Positions 1 through 5,456 of a DNA stretch of 10,260 nt are shown here, one piece after another (within the stretch, counting starts at the first letter, position 1; each line of letters starts with the position of its first letter). The position numbers were made by a program, and so were the translations under genes. The notes under the pieces are model-generated. The model had not been told where the DNA came from. It ran no database searches and saw nothing but the letters and a program-made list of their open reading frames with translations. The stretch comes from UMGS1002 sp050309735 (GTDB lineage: Bacteria > Bacillota > Clostridia > Oscillospirales > CAG-272), in assembly GCA_050309735.1 (NCBI GenBank), contig JBNRMS010000058.1, forward strand, positions 1 through 10,260, in the 5' to 3' direction.

Positions 1-111
1 ATCTTCGCCCTTATCATGTCTTATGTTGCTACCGCACGAAAGCATTCATTTGATGCCTTTTCTGCTATCCGCAATGCGCTATCAGGCCATCCCGATTGTG
101 GGATTTGCTAA
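1..111 (+). CDS. C-terminal fragment of a transposase, probably IS66 TnpC (partial at window edge)
   Basis: Frame 1 is open from the window start to TAA at 109-111, giving 36 residues with a SYVATARKHSFDAF core followed by AIRNALSGHP. This type of ending (a helix with S-Y-x-x-T-A-R-K followed by a second helix) resembles C-termini of IS66-family transposases as I remember them. The fragment is too short to show the DDE catalytic residues. The call rests mainly on this resemblance plus the TTAC-ending terminal repeat immediately downstream. Confidence 0.5.
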   Translation: MFALIMSYVATARKHSFDAFSAIRNALSGHPDCGIC

Positions 112-126
112 GGGGTGAATAGTTAC
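1..126 (+). mobile_element. Right end of an IS66-family insertion sequence (partial)
   Basis: The window opens inside a reading frame that looks like the C-terminus of an IS66 TnpC transposase, and 15 bases after its stop the sequence ends in GGGGTGAATAGTTAC (112-126). IS66 elements characteristically end in a TTAC-terminated inverted repeat placed very close to the tnpC stop, which fits. The left end lies outside the window, so the matching repeat cannot be checked. IS66 makes 8-bp target duplications; the expected copy here would be TAAAAATT at 127-134. The junction lies only 22 bases from the stop of the truncated radical SAM gene. Confidence 0.55.
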
Positions 127-148
127 TAAAAATTTAAATTTGTTTTTC

Positions 149-592
149 TCACCCGAATATGCTGATCTGCCCGAACTCTTGCTCGGGGAATTTTTTCATA
201 TGTGCGAAAATCTCGCCTGCGTTATACATAATCGACCGCGCGCGGCACTCCTCGGCAAATATGCTTGACAGCGCCGCGGCATTGTCGCTTTGGCATCGGT
301 ATGAGTTGCCGTACCGGTCGATATATCTCTGCCTCAGCCCCGGGAAGTGCCTGTCGAGCGCTTTGTAAAAACACTCGCGGTCTCCGGCGCGCAGCGTAAC
401 CCCGAAGCCAAAGCTAATAATAGCCCCAAACCCGGCGCAAAAACAATAATCGAGCAGCCCGCGAAGATTTTCCTCGGTGTCGGGAACGATGCCAAGTGTG
501 ATGCGCTCATCGACCCACTCGTGCTGCATTTCAAGAAAAACCTGTGTATATTCGGATGTGAATTGTCTGTATGTGATGTCTGCCGCTTTCAT
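149..592 (-). CDS. Orphan C-terminal part of an SPL-like radical SAM protein
   Basis: The 147-residue product aligns by eye with the last ~110 residues of SPL (spore photoproduct lyase-like) radical SAM proteins of Firmicutes: DTEENLRGLLDYC (about 38-50), a GVTLRAGDRECFYKALD segment, then FPGLRQRYIDRYGNSY and an ending close to QISIFG, like the usual Q-S-L-F terminus. The radical SAM core with its CxxxCxxC cluster motif is absent, so it cannot be a working radical SAM enzyme on its own. It nonetheless has an ATG start, an upstream GGGGGAAG that could act as a ribosome site (12 bases away) and a good promoter at 638-667. It may be a remnant of a once larger gene, or a retained domain. An apparent IS66 end lies 22 bases past its stop. 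Confidence 0.6.
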   Translation of the reverse strand: MKAADITYRQFTSEYTQVFLEMQHEWVDERITLGIVPDTEENLRGLLDYCFCAGFGAIISFGFGVTLRAGDRECFYKALDRHFPGLRQRYIDRYGNSYRCQSDNAAALSSIFAEECRARSIMYNAGEIFAHMKKFPEQEFGQISIFG

Positions 593-637
593 TTTTTCAA
601 TCTTCCCCCGTATCAGGGCTCCGGGCCCGCATAAAAC

Positions 638-667
638 ATTCTAACACATCATACAATTCGATGTCAA
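638..667 (-). promoter_or_regulatory. Promoter for the orphan radical SAM fragment gene
   Basis: On the minus strand TTGACA (662-667) and TAGAAT (638-643) are separated by 18 bases, a near-consensus sigma-A promoter. Transcription would start near 631, about 40 bases before the ATG at 592. Confidence 0.6.
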
Positions 668-718
668 CGAAAATATATCGTTTCTCACTATTTAAACGCA
701 AGGGGAGGATGCGCGTCG

Positions 719-1858
719 ATGAGTAGCCACAACAAAAAGAAAATCATGCTGATATTCGGAACCCGACCCGACGCCGTCAAAATGTGCCCACTTGTGCGCG
801 AGCTTTCCGGGCGGGAGAGTTTTGATGTCATCGTCACCGTCACCGGGCAGCACCGGCAAATGCTCGACCAGGTTCTCGGCGCATTTGATATCACGCCCGA
901 CTACGACCTCTCGCTCATGCGCGAGAATCAGAGTATCTCAGACATTTCCTGCGCCATCCTCTACAAACTCCCGAAAATCCTCTCAGAGGTCGCCCCCGAC
1001 CTCGTCCTCGTTCACGGTGACACGACGACCGCCCTCACCTCGGCGCTCGCCGCCTTTTATCAGGGAATCCCGGTCGGACACGTCGAGGCCGGGCTTCGCA
1101 CATACGATCTTTCCTCTCCCTTCCCCGAGGAATTCAACCGGCAGGCAACAAGTCTTATCGCCCGCTGGCACTTCGCCCCCACGCTGGCGGCCTCAGCCAA
1201 TCTCATACGCGAGGGGCGGCATCCTGAAAATGTTTTTGTCACAGGAAACACAGTGATAGATGCACTTAAAACAACTGTGCGCCAGAGCTATTCCCATCCC
1301 ATACTTGACTGTGCGGCAGGCGGGCGCCTGGTCTTGATGACGGCTCACCGGCGCGAGAATCAAGGTCAGACCATGAGGGGCATATTCCGAGCTGTCTGCC
1401 GGGTCGTCTCCGAGCACCCCGATGTTCACCTTGTTTATCCGGTACATAAAAACCCCGCAATAAGAGCCGAGGCAGCAGCTGCCTTCTCGGGCTGTCAGCG
1501 GATAATGCTCACCGAGCCGATGGATCTGCTCGATTTCCACAATTTTTTAGCAAAAAGCTATCTTGTTCTGACCGACAGCGGCGGGATTCAAGAGGAGGCA
1601 CCCTCGCTTGGTGTTCCGGTGCTCGTTCTGCGCGAGACAACCGAGCGCCCCGAGGGTCTTGCCGCCGGAACTCTCTTGCTTGCCGGCACCGGCGAGGAGG
1701 ATGTTTACCGCCATTTCACCCGCCTGCTCGACGACTCCGACGCGATCGCGGCAATGCGGAAAGCCTCAAATCCCTACGGCGACGGGCGCGCCTCGGTAAG
1801 AATCGCCGATATACTTGAAAACATCTTAGCCGCGAGCGGCAAAGAAGACAAACCATGA
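719..1858 (+). CDS. wecB: UDP-N-acetylglucosamine 2-epimerase (non-hydrolysing)
   Basis: This cytoplasmic enzyme interconverts UDP-GlcNAc and UDP-ManNAc, supplying ManNAc for wall teichoic acids or surface polysaccharides. The 379-residue length is normal. Visible motifs are FGTRPDAVKMCPL (13-25), GQHRQMLD (43-50), HGDTTT (99-104), HVEAGLRT (121-128), PFPEEFNR (134-141), VTGNTVIDAL (174-183), TAHRREN (208-214) and TDSGGIQEEAPSLGVP (285-300). Residues matching the E. coli WecB catalytic set are present: D101, E123, the E137/E138 pair and H210. Two usually conserved positions differ slightly: GTRPD instead of GTRPE and PEEFNR instead of PEEMNR/PEEANR. The ATG at 719 lies 10 bases after AGGGGAGG (701-708); an ATG at 709 reads into a stop after five codons. 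No sugar-using partner gene is adjacent. Also called mnaA. Confidence 0.93.
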   Translation: MSSHNKKKIMLIFGTRPDAVKMCPLVRELSGRESFDVIVTVTGQHRQMLDQVLGAFDITPDYDLSLMRENQSISDISCAILYKLPKILSEVAPDLVLVHGDTTTALTSALAAFYQGIPVGHVEAGLRTYDLSSPFPEEFNRQATSLIARWHFAPTLAASANLIREGRHPENVFVTGNTVIDALKTTVRQSYSHPILDCAAGGRLVLMTAHRRENQGQTMRGIFRAVCRVVSEHPDVHLVYPVHKNPAIRAEAAAAFSGCQRIMLTEPMDLLDFHNFLAKSYLVLTDSGGIQEEAPSLGVPVLVLRETTERPEGLAAGTLLLAGTGEEDVYRHFTRLLDDSDAIAAMRKASNPYGDGRASVRIADILENILAASGKEDKP

Positions 1859-1902
1859 AAAAGGTCGAAAATTATTATGAAAAAATAGCCAATTCATCTT
1901 GA
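1855..1902 (+). other. 15-codon frame overlapping the wecB stop (possible gene remnant)
   Basis: An ATG inside an ATGA overlap with the wecB stop opens the frame MKKVENYYEKIANSS, ending in TGA at 1900-1902. The ATGA overlap is typical of translationally coupled operon genes, and an M-x-x-V-x-x-Y-Y-x-x-I-A start recalls some class I methyltransferases. Its stop lies inside the -35 box of the next promoter. It may be the stump of a lost gene or chance. Confidence 0.2.
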
Positions 1903-1927
1903 CAATACGAGCAATAGGTGGTAATAT
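1899..1927 (+). promoter_or_regulatory. Promoter of the c-di-GMP riboswitch operon
   Basis: TTGACA (1899-1904) and TAATAT (1922-1927) are separated by exactly 17 bases, a textbook sigma-A promoter. Transcription would start near 1934, at the beginning of a perfect 6-bp hairpin (GGATAA 1935-1940, TTATCC 1945-1950), just ahead of the riboswitch aptamer. Confidence 0.8.
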
Positions 1928-1949
1928 TATATTTGGATAAATAATTATC

Positions 1950-2033
1950 CCCACGAAAGGCAAACCTGTCGAAAGGCAGGGGCGCGAAGCTAAAGGGTCT
2001 AAGGGCATTTGCGCCTAAGACAGCCAGTTACCG
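1950..2033 (+). promoter_or_regulatory. Cyclic di-GMP-I riboswitch aptamer (GEMM-I)
   Basis: The core follows the GEMM-I pattern in order: GGCAAACC (1959-1966), a stem CCTGTC-GAAA-GGCAGG (1965-1980) capped by the conserved GAAA tetraloop, GGCGCGAAGC (1981-1990; the family has G-ACGCAAAGC), then a second arm (GGTCT 1996-2000 with AGA 2018-2020 and CC 2024-2025, inner GGC 2004-2006 with GCC 2013-2015), and the conserved GTTACCG (2027-2033). The family binds one c-di-GMP at the junction of its three helices; the tetraloop docks into the second arm. I could not place the closing helix P1 confidently. A strong promoter lies just upstream and a terminator just downstream, as expected. Confidence 0.88.
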
Positions 2034-2069
2034 ATATTAAACGAATAGTTTAGTATTTAGGTGATTGGT
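2023..2069 (+). promoter_or_regulatory. Predicted antiterminator of the c-di-GMP riboswitch
   Basis: Bases 2023-2032 (GCCAGTTACC) can pair with 2060-2069 (GGTGATTGGT) over ten positions, seven Watson-Crick and three G-U. The 5' strand is part of the conserved aptamer 3' edge and the 3' strand is most of the left arm and loop of the terminator, so pairing would exclude both. The enclosed bases form their own 9-bp hairpin (ATATTAAAC 2034-2042 with GTTTAGTAT 2048-2056, loop GAATA). Inference: ligand-bound aptamer frees 2060-2069 for the terminator, so c-di-GMP would switch the operon off. Confidence 0.6.
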
Positions 2070-2087
2070 ATTATCATCTATTTTTTT
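2058..2087 (+). terminator. Intrinsic terminator of the c-di-GMP riboswitch
   Basis: TAGGTGAT (2058-2065) pairs with ATCATCTA (2073-2080), 8 bp with one G-U, around a seven-base loop, and is followed directly by seven T residues (2081-2087). It stands between the aptamer and the first gene's ribosome site (GGAGGG 2096-2101), the usual place for a transcriptional expression platform. Confidence 0.8.
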
Positions 2088-2109
2088 ATTTATATGGAGG
2101 GTTAATACC

Positions 2110-2484
2110 ATGAAAGCGTTCAAGAAAATTATCATCATCGTCCTCACAGCCGTTATGCTTGTATCAACTTTCTCGCTGCCCGCGGCAGCCAGCGCTCCGG
2201 CAGGCGGCGCCCTTTCGTATCAGGCAATCAACATTAAGTATCAGATAGCTCTCGGAGTCGCCGAGACCGCAAATGCGCAAATCGAAGCGCTTGTTGAAGC
2301 GGCGCAGGGTCAGTCAAATCCCAATATCCCCCTGCTCGTCTTCCAGACAAACCTCATTTCGGCAGTAGCTATCACCGTGATAAGAGCACTTGGTTTCAAC
2401 GCGGAGTGCGAATATGTTACATATGAGATAGGCGGACAATTGGTCGAAATCGATCCCATTATTGTCTTCCCCTTAGACGACTAA
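2110..2484 (+). CDS. Small secreted protein of unknown function under c-di-GMP riboswitch control
   Basis: A 124-residue protein with a clear Sec signal peptide: positive start MKAFKK, a hydrophobic stretch of about residues 7-24, and a likely signal peptidase I site after A27-S28-A29. The mature part is about 95 residues, mostly helical-looking and alanine-rich, then beta-like towards an acidic end (VEIDPIIVFPLDD). It has a single Cys and no wall-anchoring motif, transmembrane segment or lipobox, so it should be released or loosely held. I do not recognise the family. The ATG at 2110 follows GGAGGG with 8 bases spacing; an earlier in-frame TTG at 2065 lies in the terminator and is not credible. 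As first gene after the riboswitch it is the most direct target of c-di-GMP control; c-di-GMP-I riboswitches often precede surface or secreted proteins in Clostridia. Confidence 0.8.
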   Translation: MKAFKKIIIIVLTAVMLVSTFSLPAAASAPAGGALSYQAINIKYQIALGVAETANAQIEALVEAAQGQSNPNIPLLVFQTNLISAVAITVIRALGFNAECEYVTYEIGGQLVEIDPIIVFPLDD

Positions 2485-2494
2485 AGAAAACAAA

Positions 2495-2848
2495 ATGTCA
2501 GCCGTTGCAAGGTTCGATGAATCAAAATCATCCCTGCCGCCCGACATAATACAAATGCTGAAGTCCTTAAAGGACGAGCTGTTAAAGATTGAGAACATTT
2601 CATCGATTGTTCTGTTCGGCTCTTACAGCAAAGGCACATACGACAAAGACAGTGATATTGATATCGCTGTCTTTGTAGGTGATTCTGCGGCGGCCAACTT
2701 GCAATCTATTTACAGACAAGCCGTTCGCTGCACGGCCGAATACAAATACGATATACAGATTCTGATATTCACCGACGCATCACTGATAAGTCCTATGGGC
2801 ATCGTTGAAGAAATTGTCACCTACGGACAGGAAATAACGTTCGTCTGA
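2495..2848 (+). CDS. MNT-type nucleotidyltransferase domain protein
   Basis: A 117-residue single-domain protein of the minimal nucleotidyltransferase family. The hallmark GS-x10-D-x-D is complete: G42-S43 in GSYSKG, then D54 and D56, with a third acidic residue D86 in KYDIQIL. These residues would bind the metal and nucleotide, so it is probably catalytically able. MNT proteins commonly pair with HEPN proteins as antitoxins that AMPylate or otherwise modify the HEPN partner; here the HEPN gene is two genes downstream (3839-4291), separated by the HD-GYP gene. It starts 10 bases after the secreted protein's stop with only a poor ribosome site (AAAGAAAA), suggesting translational coupling. An N-terminal extension of about 15 residues precedes the domain. 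Confidence 0.85.
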   Translation: MSAVARFDESKSSLPPDIIQMLKSLKDELLKIENISSIVLFGSYSKGTYDKDSDIDIAVFVGDSAAANLQSIYRQAVRCTAEYKYDIQILIFTDASLISPMGIVEEIVTYGQEITFV

Positions 2849-2874
2849 TTGAACATGAATTAAACATAAGTCGG

Positions 2875-2987
2875 AAGGAGGTTCCACTATCAAAGGTTTT
2901 GTCTTCAAACATGCCGGAAAAGACTATTTCCCAAATCTTAATAAAACCCAGCTTAATCTGCTTGGCGAAAGTCACGGCGTTGAAATC
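2875..2987 (+). other. Strong ribosome site and in-frame ATC: probable true 5' end of the HD-GYP gene
   Basis: The HD-GYP frame is open well upstream of its first ATG (2988). AAGGAGGT at 2875-2882, a nearly perfect Shine-Dalgarno, is followed after 6 bases by ATC at 2889. Reading from there adds 33 codons (KGFVFKHAGKDYFPNL, then NKTQLNLLGESHGVEI) that look like normal protein and continue smoothly into the cupin-like domain; L-L-G-E-S-x-G-V-E is a plausible domain start. No ATG, GTG or TTG in this frame lies between. Either ATC is used as initiator, or an ATG has mutated (or been misread), leaving ATG 2988 as a poor substitute. Confidence 0.55.
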
Positions 2988-3842
2988 ATGCTGCAAACAA
3001 TACAAGCAAACGCTTTTATATTGCTAACCCCCGCCGAGGACAGCGAGGTTTGCGAATACGCATATATCATCGACGGCGAGGTCACGCTTGAATCCGAAAA
3101 AGAAACGGTAAAGCTTGGCAAAAACGACTTTTTCACCTTTTCAAATATAAAAAAGCCGGTGCAAATGAAATGCACCGCTCCTGTAACCCTGCTTTATATG
3201 ACCTCAAAGCCGACATTTCGCCAGGTCAAGATGTATATTAGCAATCTTGACGAACTGATAAAGAAGGTCGACGAAAAAGACCACTACACCAGAAAACACT
3301 GCAAGCACGTTCTTAATTATTCAATGGCAATCAGCCGAAATATGAAGTGCAGCGCCTCGATTATCGAGAAGCTCGCAATCTCAGCGCTCTTTCATGATGT
3401 CGGGAAATGTTATATCCCGGATGAGATACTGCAAAAACCCGGAAGGCTAACCCCGGAGGAGTTCAAGTCTATTTATAAGCACCCGCTGCACTCAAAGGAT
3501 CTGGTCGAGTCTAATTTCGGCGCAGATATTGCAAATATCGTGCTCTGCCACCATGAAAGGCTCGACGGCACAGGTTACCCGCAGGGAATCACGGGAGAGC
3601 AAATTCCGCTTGAGGCGCGAATTATCGCCGTTGCCGATTCGTTTGACGCGATGACCACAAAGCGCCCCTATAACACCCCGAAAAGCTTCAAAGAAGCGGC
3701 CGAGGAACTTCTCGGAATGACCGACAAATACGACATTAACGCGGTTATGGCACTCAAGTCACTTGTTGACAGCGGAGAAATCAACACAACGTGCAATAAC
3801 CCGGTAAATGTAATAGATGAAGAAAGGATCATTCCCGTATGA
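2988..3842 (+). CDS. HD-GYP cyclic-di-GMP phosphodiesterase with N-terminal cupin-like domain
   Basis: From the first ATG the product has 284 residues; the natural protein is probably 33 residues longer, beginning at ATC 2889. Residues 1-75 look like a small beta-barrel (cupin-like) sensor domain (YAYIIDGEVTLE, LGKNDFFTFSNI). A helix leads into an HD-GYP domain: H104 in YTRKH, H136-D137 in FHDVGK with IPDEIL, H165 in YKHPLHS, H188-H189-E190, then DGTGYP (193-198) and D218 in VADSFDAMTTKRPY. All expected metal ligands and the GYP signature are present, so it should hydrolyse c-di-GMP to pGpG and GMP. It is cytoplasmic, with no membrane segment. Its gene lies in an operon headed by a c-di-GMP riboswitch, implying feedback. 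Its stop overlaps the HEPN start by ATGA (3839-3842). Confidence 0.9.
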   Translation: MLQTIQANAFILLTPAEDSEVCEYAYIIDGEVTLESEKETVKLGKNDFFTFSNIKKPVQMKCTAPVTLLYMTSKPTFRQVKMYISNLDELIKKVDEKDHYTRKHCKHVLNYSMAISRNMKCSASIIEKLAISALFHDVGKCYIPDEILQKPGRLTPEEFKSIYKHPLHSKDLVESNFGADIANIVLCHHERLDGTGYPQGITGEQIPLEARIIAVADSFDAMTTKRPYNTPKSFKEAAEELLGMTDKYDINAVMALKSLVDSGEINTTCNNPVNVIDEERIIPV

Positions 3843-4291
3843 CGTATCTTAAAAAATTCAAGTATTGGGAGATGATTTCCGATTATGACATCGGAACGGC
3901 CGAGGCAATGCTCAAAGCAGAGCGCTGGATGTATGTTGCCTCGATATGCTACACCGCGGTTGAGCGGCTCCTGAAGGGACTTATTGTGCTTCGCACGCGA
4001 AAAGAGGCTCCGAAATCCGACAATCTTGTCTTTCTTCTAAATCGCATAGCCGACAATCCGGCCTTCGCGGCCACTGAGGAAGGGCAGCGTTTTTCCGCCG
4101 AAAAGGGCGAACATCTCGACACAATAATCGACATTACATATTACCATATGAACGACTATCCCTTCTCCTACCAAAAAATCCTCGATCGTTTCATAGAGGA
4201 AGAAACAGCCCGCGAGGTTTATAAAAAAACCTGCGGACTGCTCGAATGGCTCAAATCTTTTGGCCCCGCCGAGGCAGAGGGTATTGAATAG
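3839..4291 (+). CDS. HEPN domain protein, partner of the MNT protein
   Basis: A 150-residue helical protein with the HEPN pattern: SDYDIGTAEAMLKAERWMYVASICYTAVERLLKGLIV (14-50), then PKSDNLVFLLNRI (58-70). The family often reads P-K-x-H-N-L here; this protein has D61 instead of His. Near NDYPFSY (105-111) the family has an R-containing motif before Y-P. The RX4-6H ribonuclease signature of toxic HEPN proteins is not visible, so it may be a non-catalytic binding member rather than an RNase toxin. It overlaps the HD-GYP gene by 4 bases and ends the operon; the MNT gene of the pair is upstream of the HD-GYP gene. Known HEPN-MNT pairs form complexes; that this pair does so, perhaps holding the phosphodiesterase, is inference. 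Confidence 0.82.
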   Translation: MTYLKKFKYWEMISDYDIGTAEAMLKAERWMYVASICYTAVERLLKGLIVLRTRKEAPKSDNLVFLLNRIADNPAFAATEEGQRFSAEKGEHLDTIIDITYYHMNDYPFSYQKILDRFIEEETAREVYKKTCGLLEWLKSFGPAEAEGIE

Positions 4292-4303
4292 GCGCTCACA
4301 CAA

Positions 4304-4368
4304 AAAAGCATAAACTTAAAAGCTGGCCAGAAACATATCTTTATGTTCGTGCCAGCTTAAATGCTTTT
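4304..4368. terminator. Large hairpin, probable bidirectional terminator between convergent genes
   Basis: Nested pairing: outer AAAAGCAT (4304-4311) with ATGCTTTT (4361-4368), middle AAGCTGGC (4319-4326) with GCCAGCTT (4351-4358), inner AACATA with TATGTT around TCTT. Read on the minus strand it is followed by TTTTTTG, a good U-tract for ending the PPTase transcript; on the plus strand it ends in TTTT, weaker but sufficient for the HEPN operon. The remaining gap (4369-4510) shows no recognisable feature. Confidence 0.65.
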
Positions 4369-4510
4369 ATAACAAAAAAGATTTGTGCGGATAATAATGA
4401 ATGGGGTTTTATGAGTTTGAATGACTTGTCTCTTTTAGTCATAATCTTCTCGTAATACAGCGCATTCTATGACGTGTAAGAGATGAGTTTTCGATTTATG
4501 CTCGCCGGGG

Positions 4511-5167
4511 TTAAACCTCCTCTAAATTCACAAAAATCGGTCGGGAGACGACACCGCCACTGGTGCAAAGCGCGGCTATATAACCCTTGCCGACCCTGTA
4601 TTCGTGAAAGAAAACACTGCCCTCCCCTTTGAGTTTGGGCGGCAAGGTGGGTATTATTTCAAAGGCAGACAGCTGCATACAAAGCCCCCTGCCGAGCGCC
4701 TTTATATAGCTCTCCTTGAGCGTCCACAGCCGGATGAACTCACCCTCGGGGTCGGGCGAATTTATTATATGCCTATATTCTCCGGGGTTAAAAAAGCGCT
4801 TGGCCATCTCGATACTGTGCCGCCCCGGAGCCTCGATGTCGCAGCCGACCTCGCCTCCCAATGACACGGCGCACATTGCCATTTCCCCCGAATGCGAGAG
4901 CGAGAAGAAAATATTCTCATATCCCTTAATATAAGGTTTGCCAAGCTCTCGATATTCGTATTCTGCCGCCACCTCGCTCACACCTTGTCGGGCAAGCGCT
5001 AAAGAGAGGAGATATCCGACGCCGGCAGACAGGCACCTGTCGCGCTCAAGCCGGCAGGCTCGAGCCTTTCCCGCCCTCTCGGGCGAGAGCATTGCCAGAA
5101 CCCGCTCAAGTCGCCCTCGGTCAAGAAGCGGCCCGACATCGGTGAAATATACCTCGGTCACACCCAC
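4511..5167 (-). CDS. Sfp-type 4'-phosphopantetheinyl transferase
   Basis: It transfers the phosphopantetheine arm of CoA to a serine of carrier proteins (ACP, PCP or others). The 218-residue length matches the two-lobed Sfp/Gsp type. Motifs are GKPYI (76-80), FSLSHSGEMAMCAVS (88-102), VGCDIE (107-112; D110 and E112 bind Mg), FFNPGEY (125-131) and WTLKESYIKALGRGL (148-162; E152 and K156 region). The longest frame starts at GTG 5167, but this is only a base or so from AAAGGGGGA; a second GTG two codons later (5159-5161) is about 7 bases from the G-run and is the better start, giving MTEVYF. No carrier protein or NRPS/PKS gene is in the window, so its target is unknown. It stands alone with its own promoter. 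Confidence 0.9.
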   Translation of the reverse strand: MGVTEVYFTDVGPLLDRGRLERVLAMLSPERAGKARACRLERDRCLSAGVGYLLSLALARQGVSEVAAEYEYRELGKPYIKGYENIFFSLSHSGEMAMCAVSLGGEVGCDIEAPGRHSIEMAKRFFNPGEYRHIINSPDPEGEFIRLWTLKESYIKALGRGLCMQLSAFEIIPTLPPKLKGEGSVFFHEYRVGKGYIAALCTSGGVVSRPIFVNLEEV

Positions 5168-5217
5168 TCCCCCTTTCTCGCGTCCGAACCGCGCCGGACG
5201 GCATATTCTTACATTTG

Positions 5218-5246
5218 ATTATAATACATCCTCGCCGATAAATCAA
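5218..5246 (-). promoter_or_regulatory. Promoter of the phosphopantetheinyl transferase gene
   Basis: On the minus strand TTGATT (5241-5246) and TATAAT (5218-5223) are 17 bases apart. Transcription would start near 5211, about 45-50 bases before the GTG start. Confidence 0.65.
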
Positions 5247-5360
5247 GTGTCAATACCGTATAATTTCAAATTCCCCCGCCGCCCCCCCTTGTGGACAATA
5301 TATACTAAAAAAGACTGTCGCCCTCGGTCGGAATTTGGATGAGTCAATATAATAAGATGG

Positions 5361-5390
5361 TTGACAGCAAGACCGTAAATGTGGTATACT
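5361..5390 (+). promoter_or_regulatory. Promoter of the purine operon
   Basis: TTGACA (5361-5366) and TATACT (5385-5390) are 18 bases apart. Transcription would start near 5397, just ahead of a Shine-Dalgarno-like AAAAGGAG and the ZTP riboswitch. I see no PurR-type palindrome around it; control appears to be by the riboswitch. Confidence 0.75.
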
Positions 5391-5414
5391 TTATACATAA
5401 AAAGGAGCCGCCGT

Positions 5415-5456
5415 ATGGCAGTTCTATACATACGCCTTCCGCAACTGACGGGTTAG
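5415..5456 (+). CDS. Possible 13-residue leader peptide overlapping the ZTP riboswitch
   Basis: ATG at 5415 follows AAAAGGAG (5399-5406) by 8 bases, and the frame reads MAVLYIRLPQLTG before TAG at 5454-5456. It covers the left half of the riboswitch: the 5' strand of P1 (5437-5442) and the pseudoknot strand (5447-5451). The ribosome site is better than that of purE itself. Translation here would compete with aptamer folding. It could be chance, since conserved RNA bases limit the sequence. Confidence 0.35.
   Translation: MAVLYIRLPQLTG

Noticed and set aside
1193..1540. 115-codon minus-strand frame inside wecB
   Set aside because: It is a shadow of wecB, whose catalytic motifs are fully present on the plus strand.
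2065..2109. In-frame TTG start adding 15 residues to the secreted protein
   Set aside because: It lies in the terminator stem and loop, lacks a ribosome site, and would put a non-signal sequence before a perfect signal peptide; GGAGGG serves ATG 2110.
4396..4455. Small frame MSLNDLSLLVIIFS in the convergent gap
   Set aside because: Fourteen codons, weak ribosome site and no context; indistinguishable from chance.
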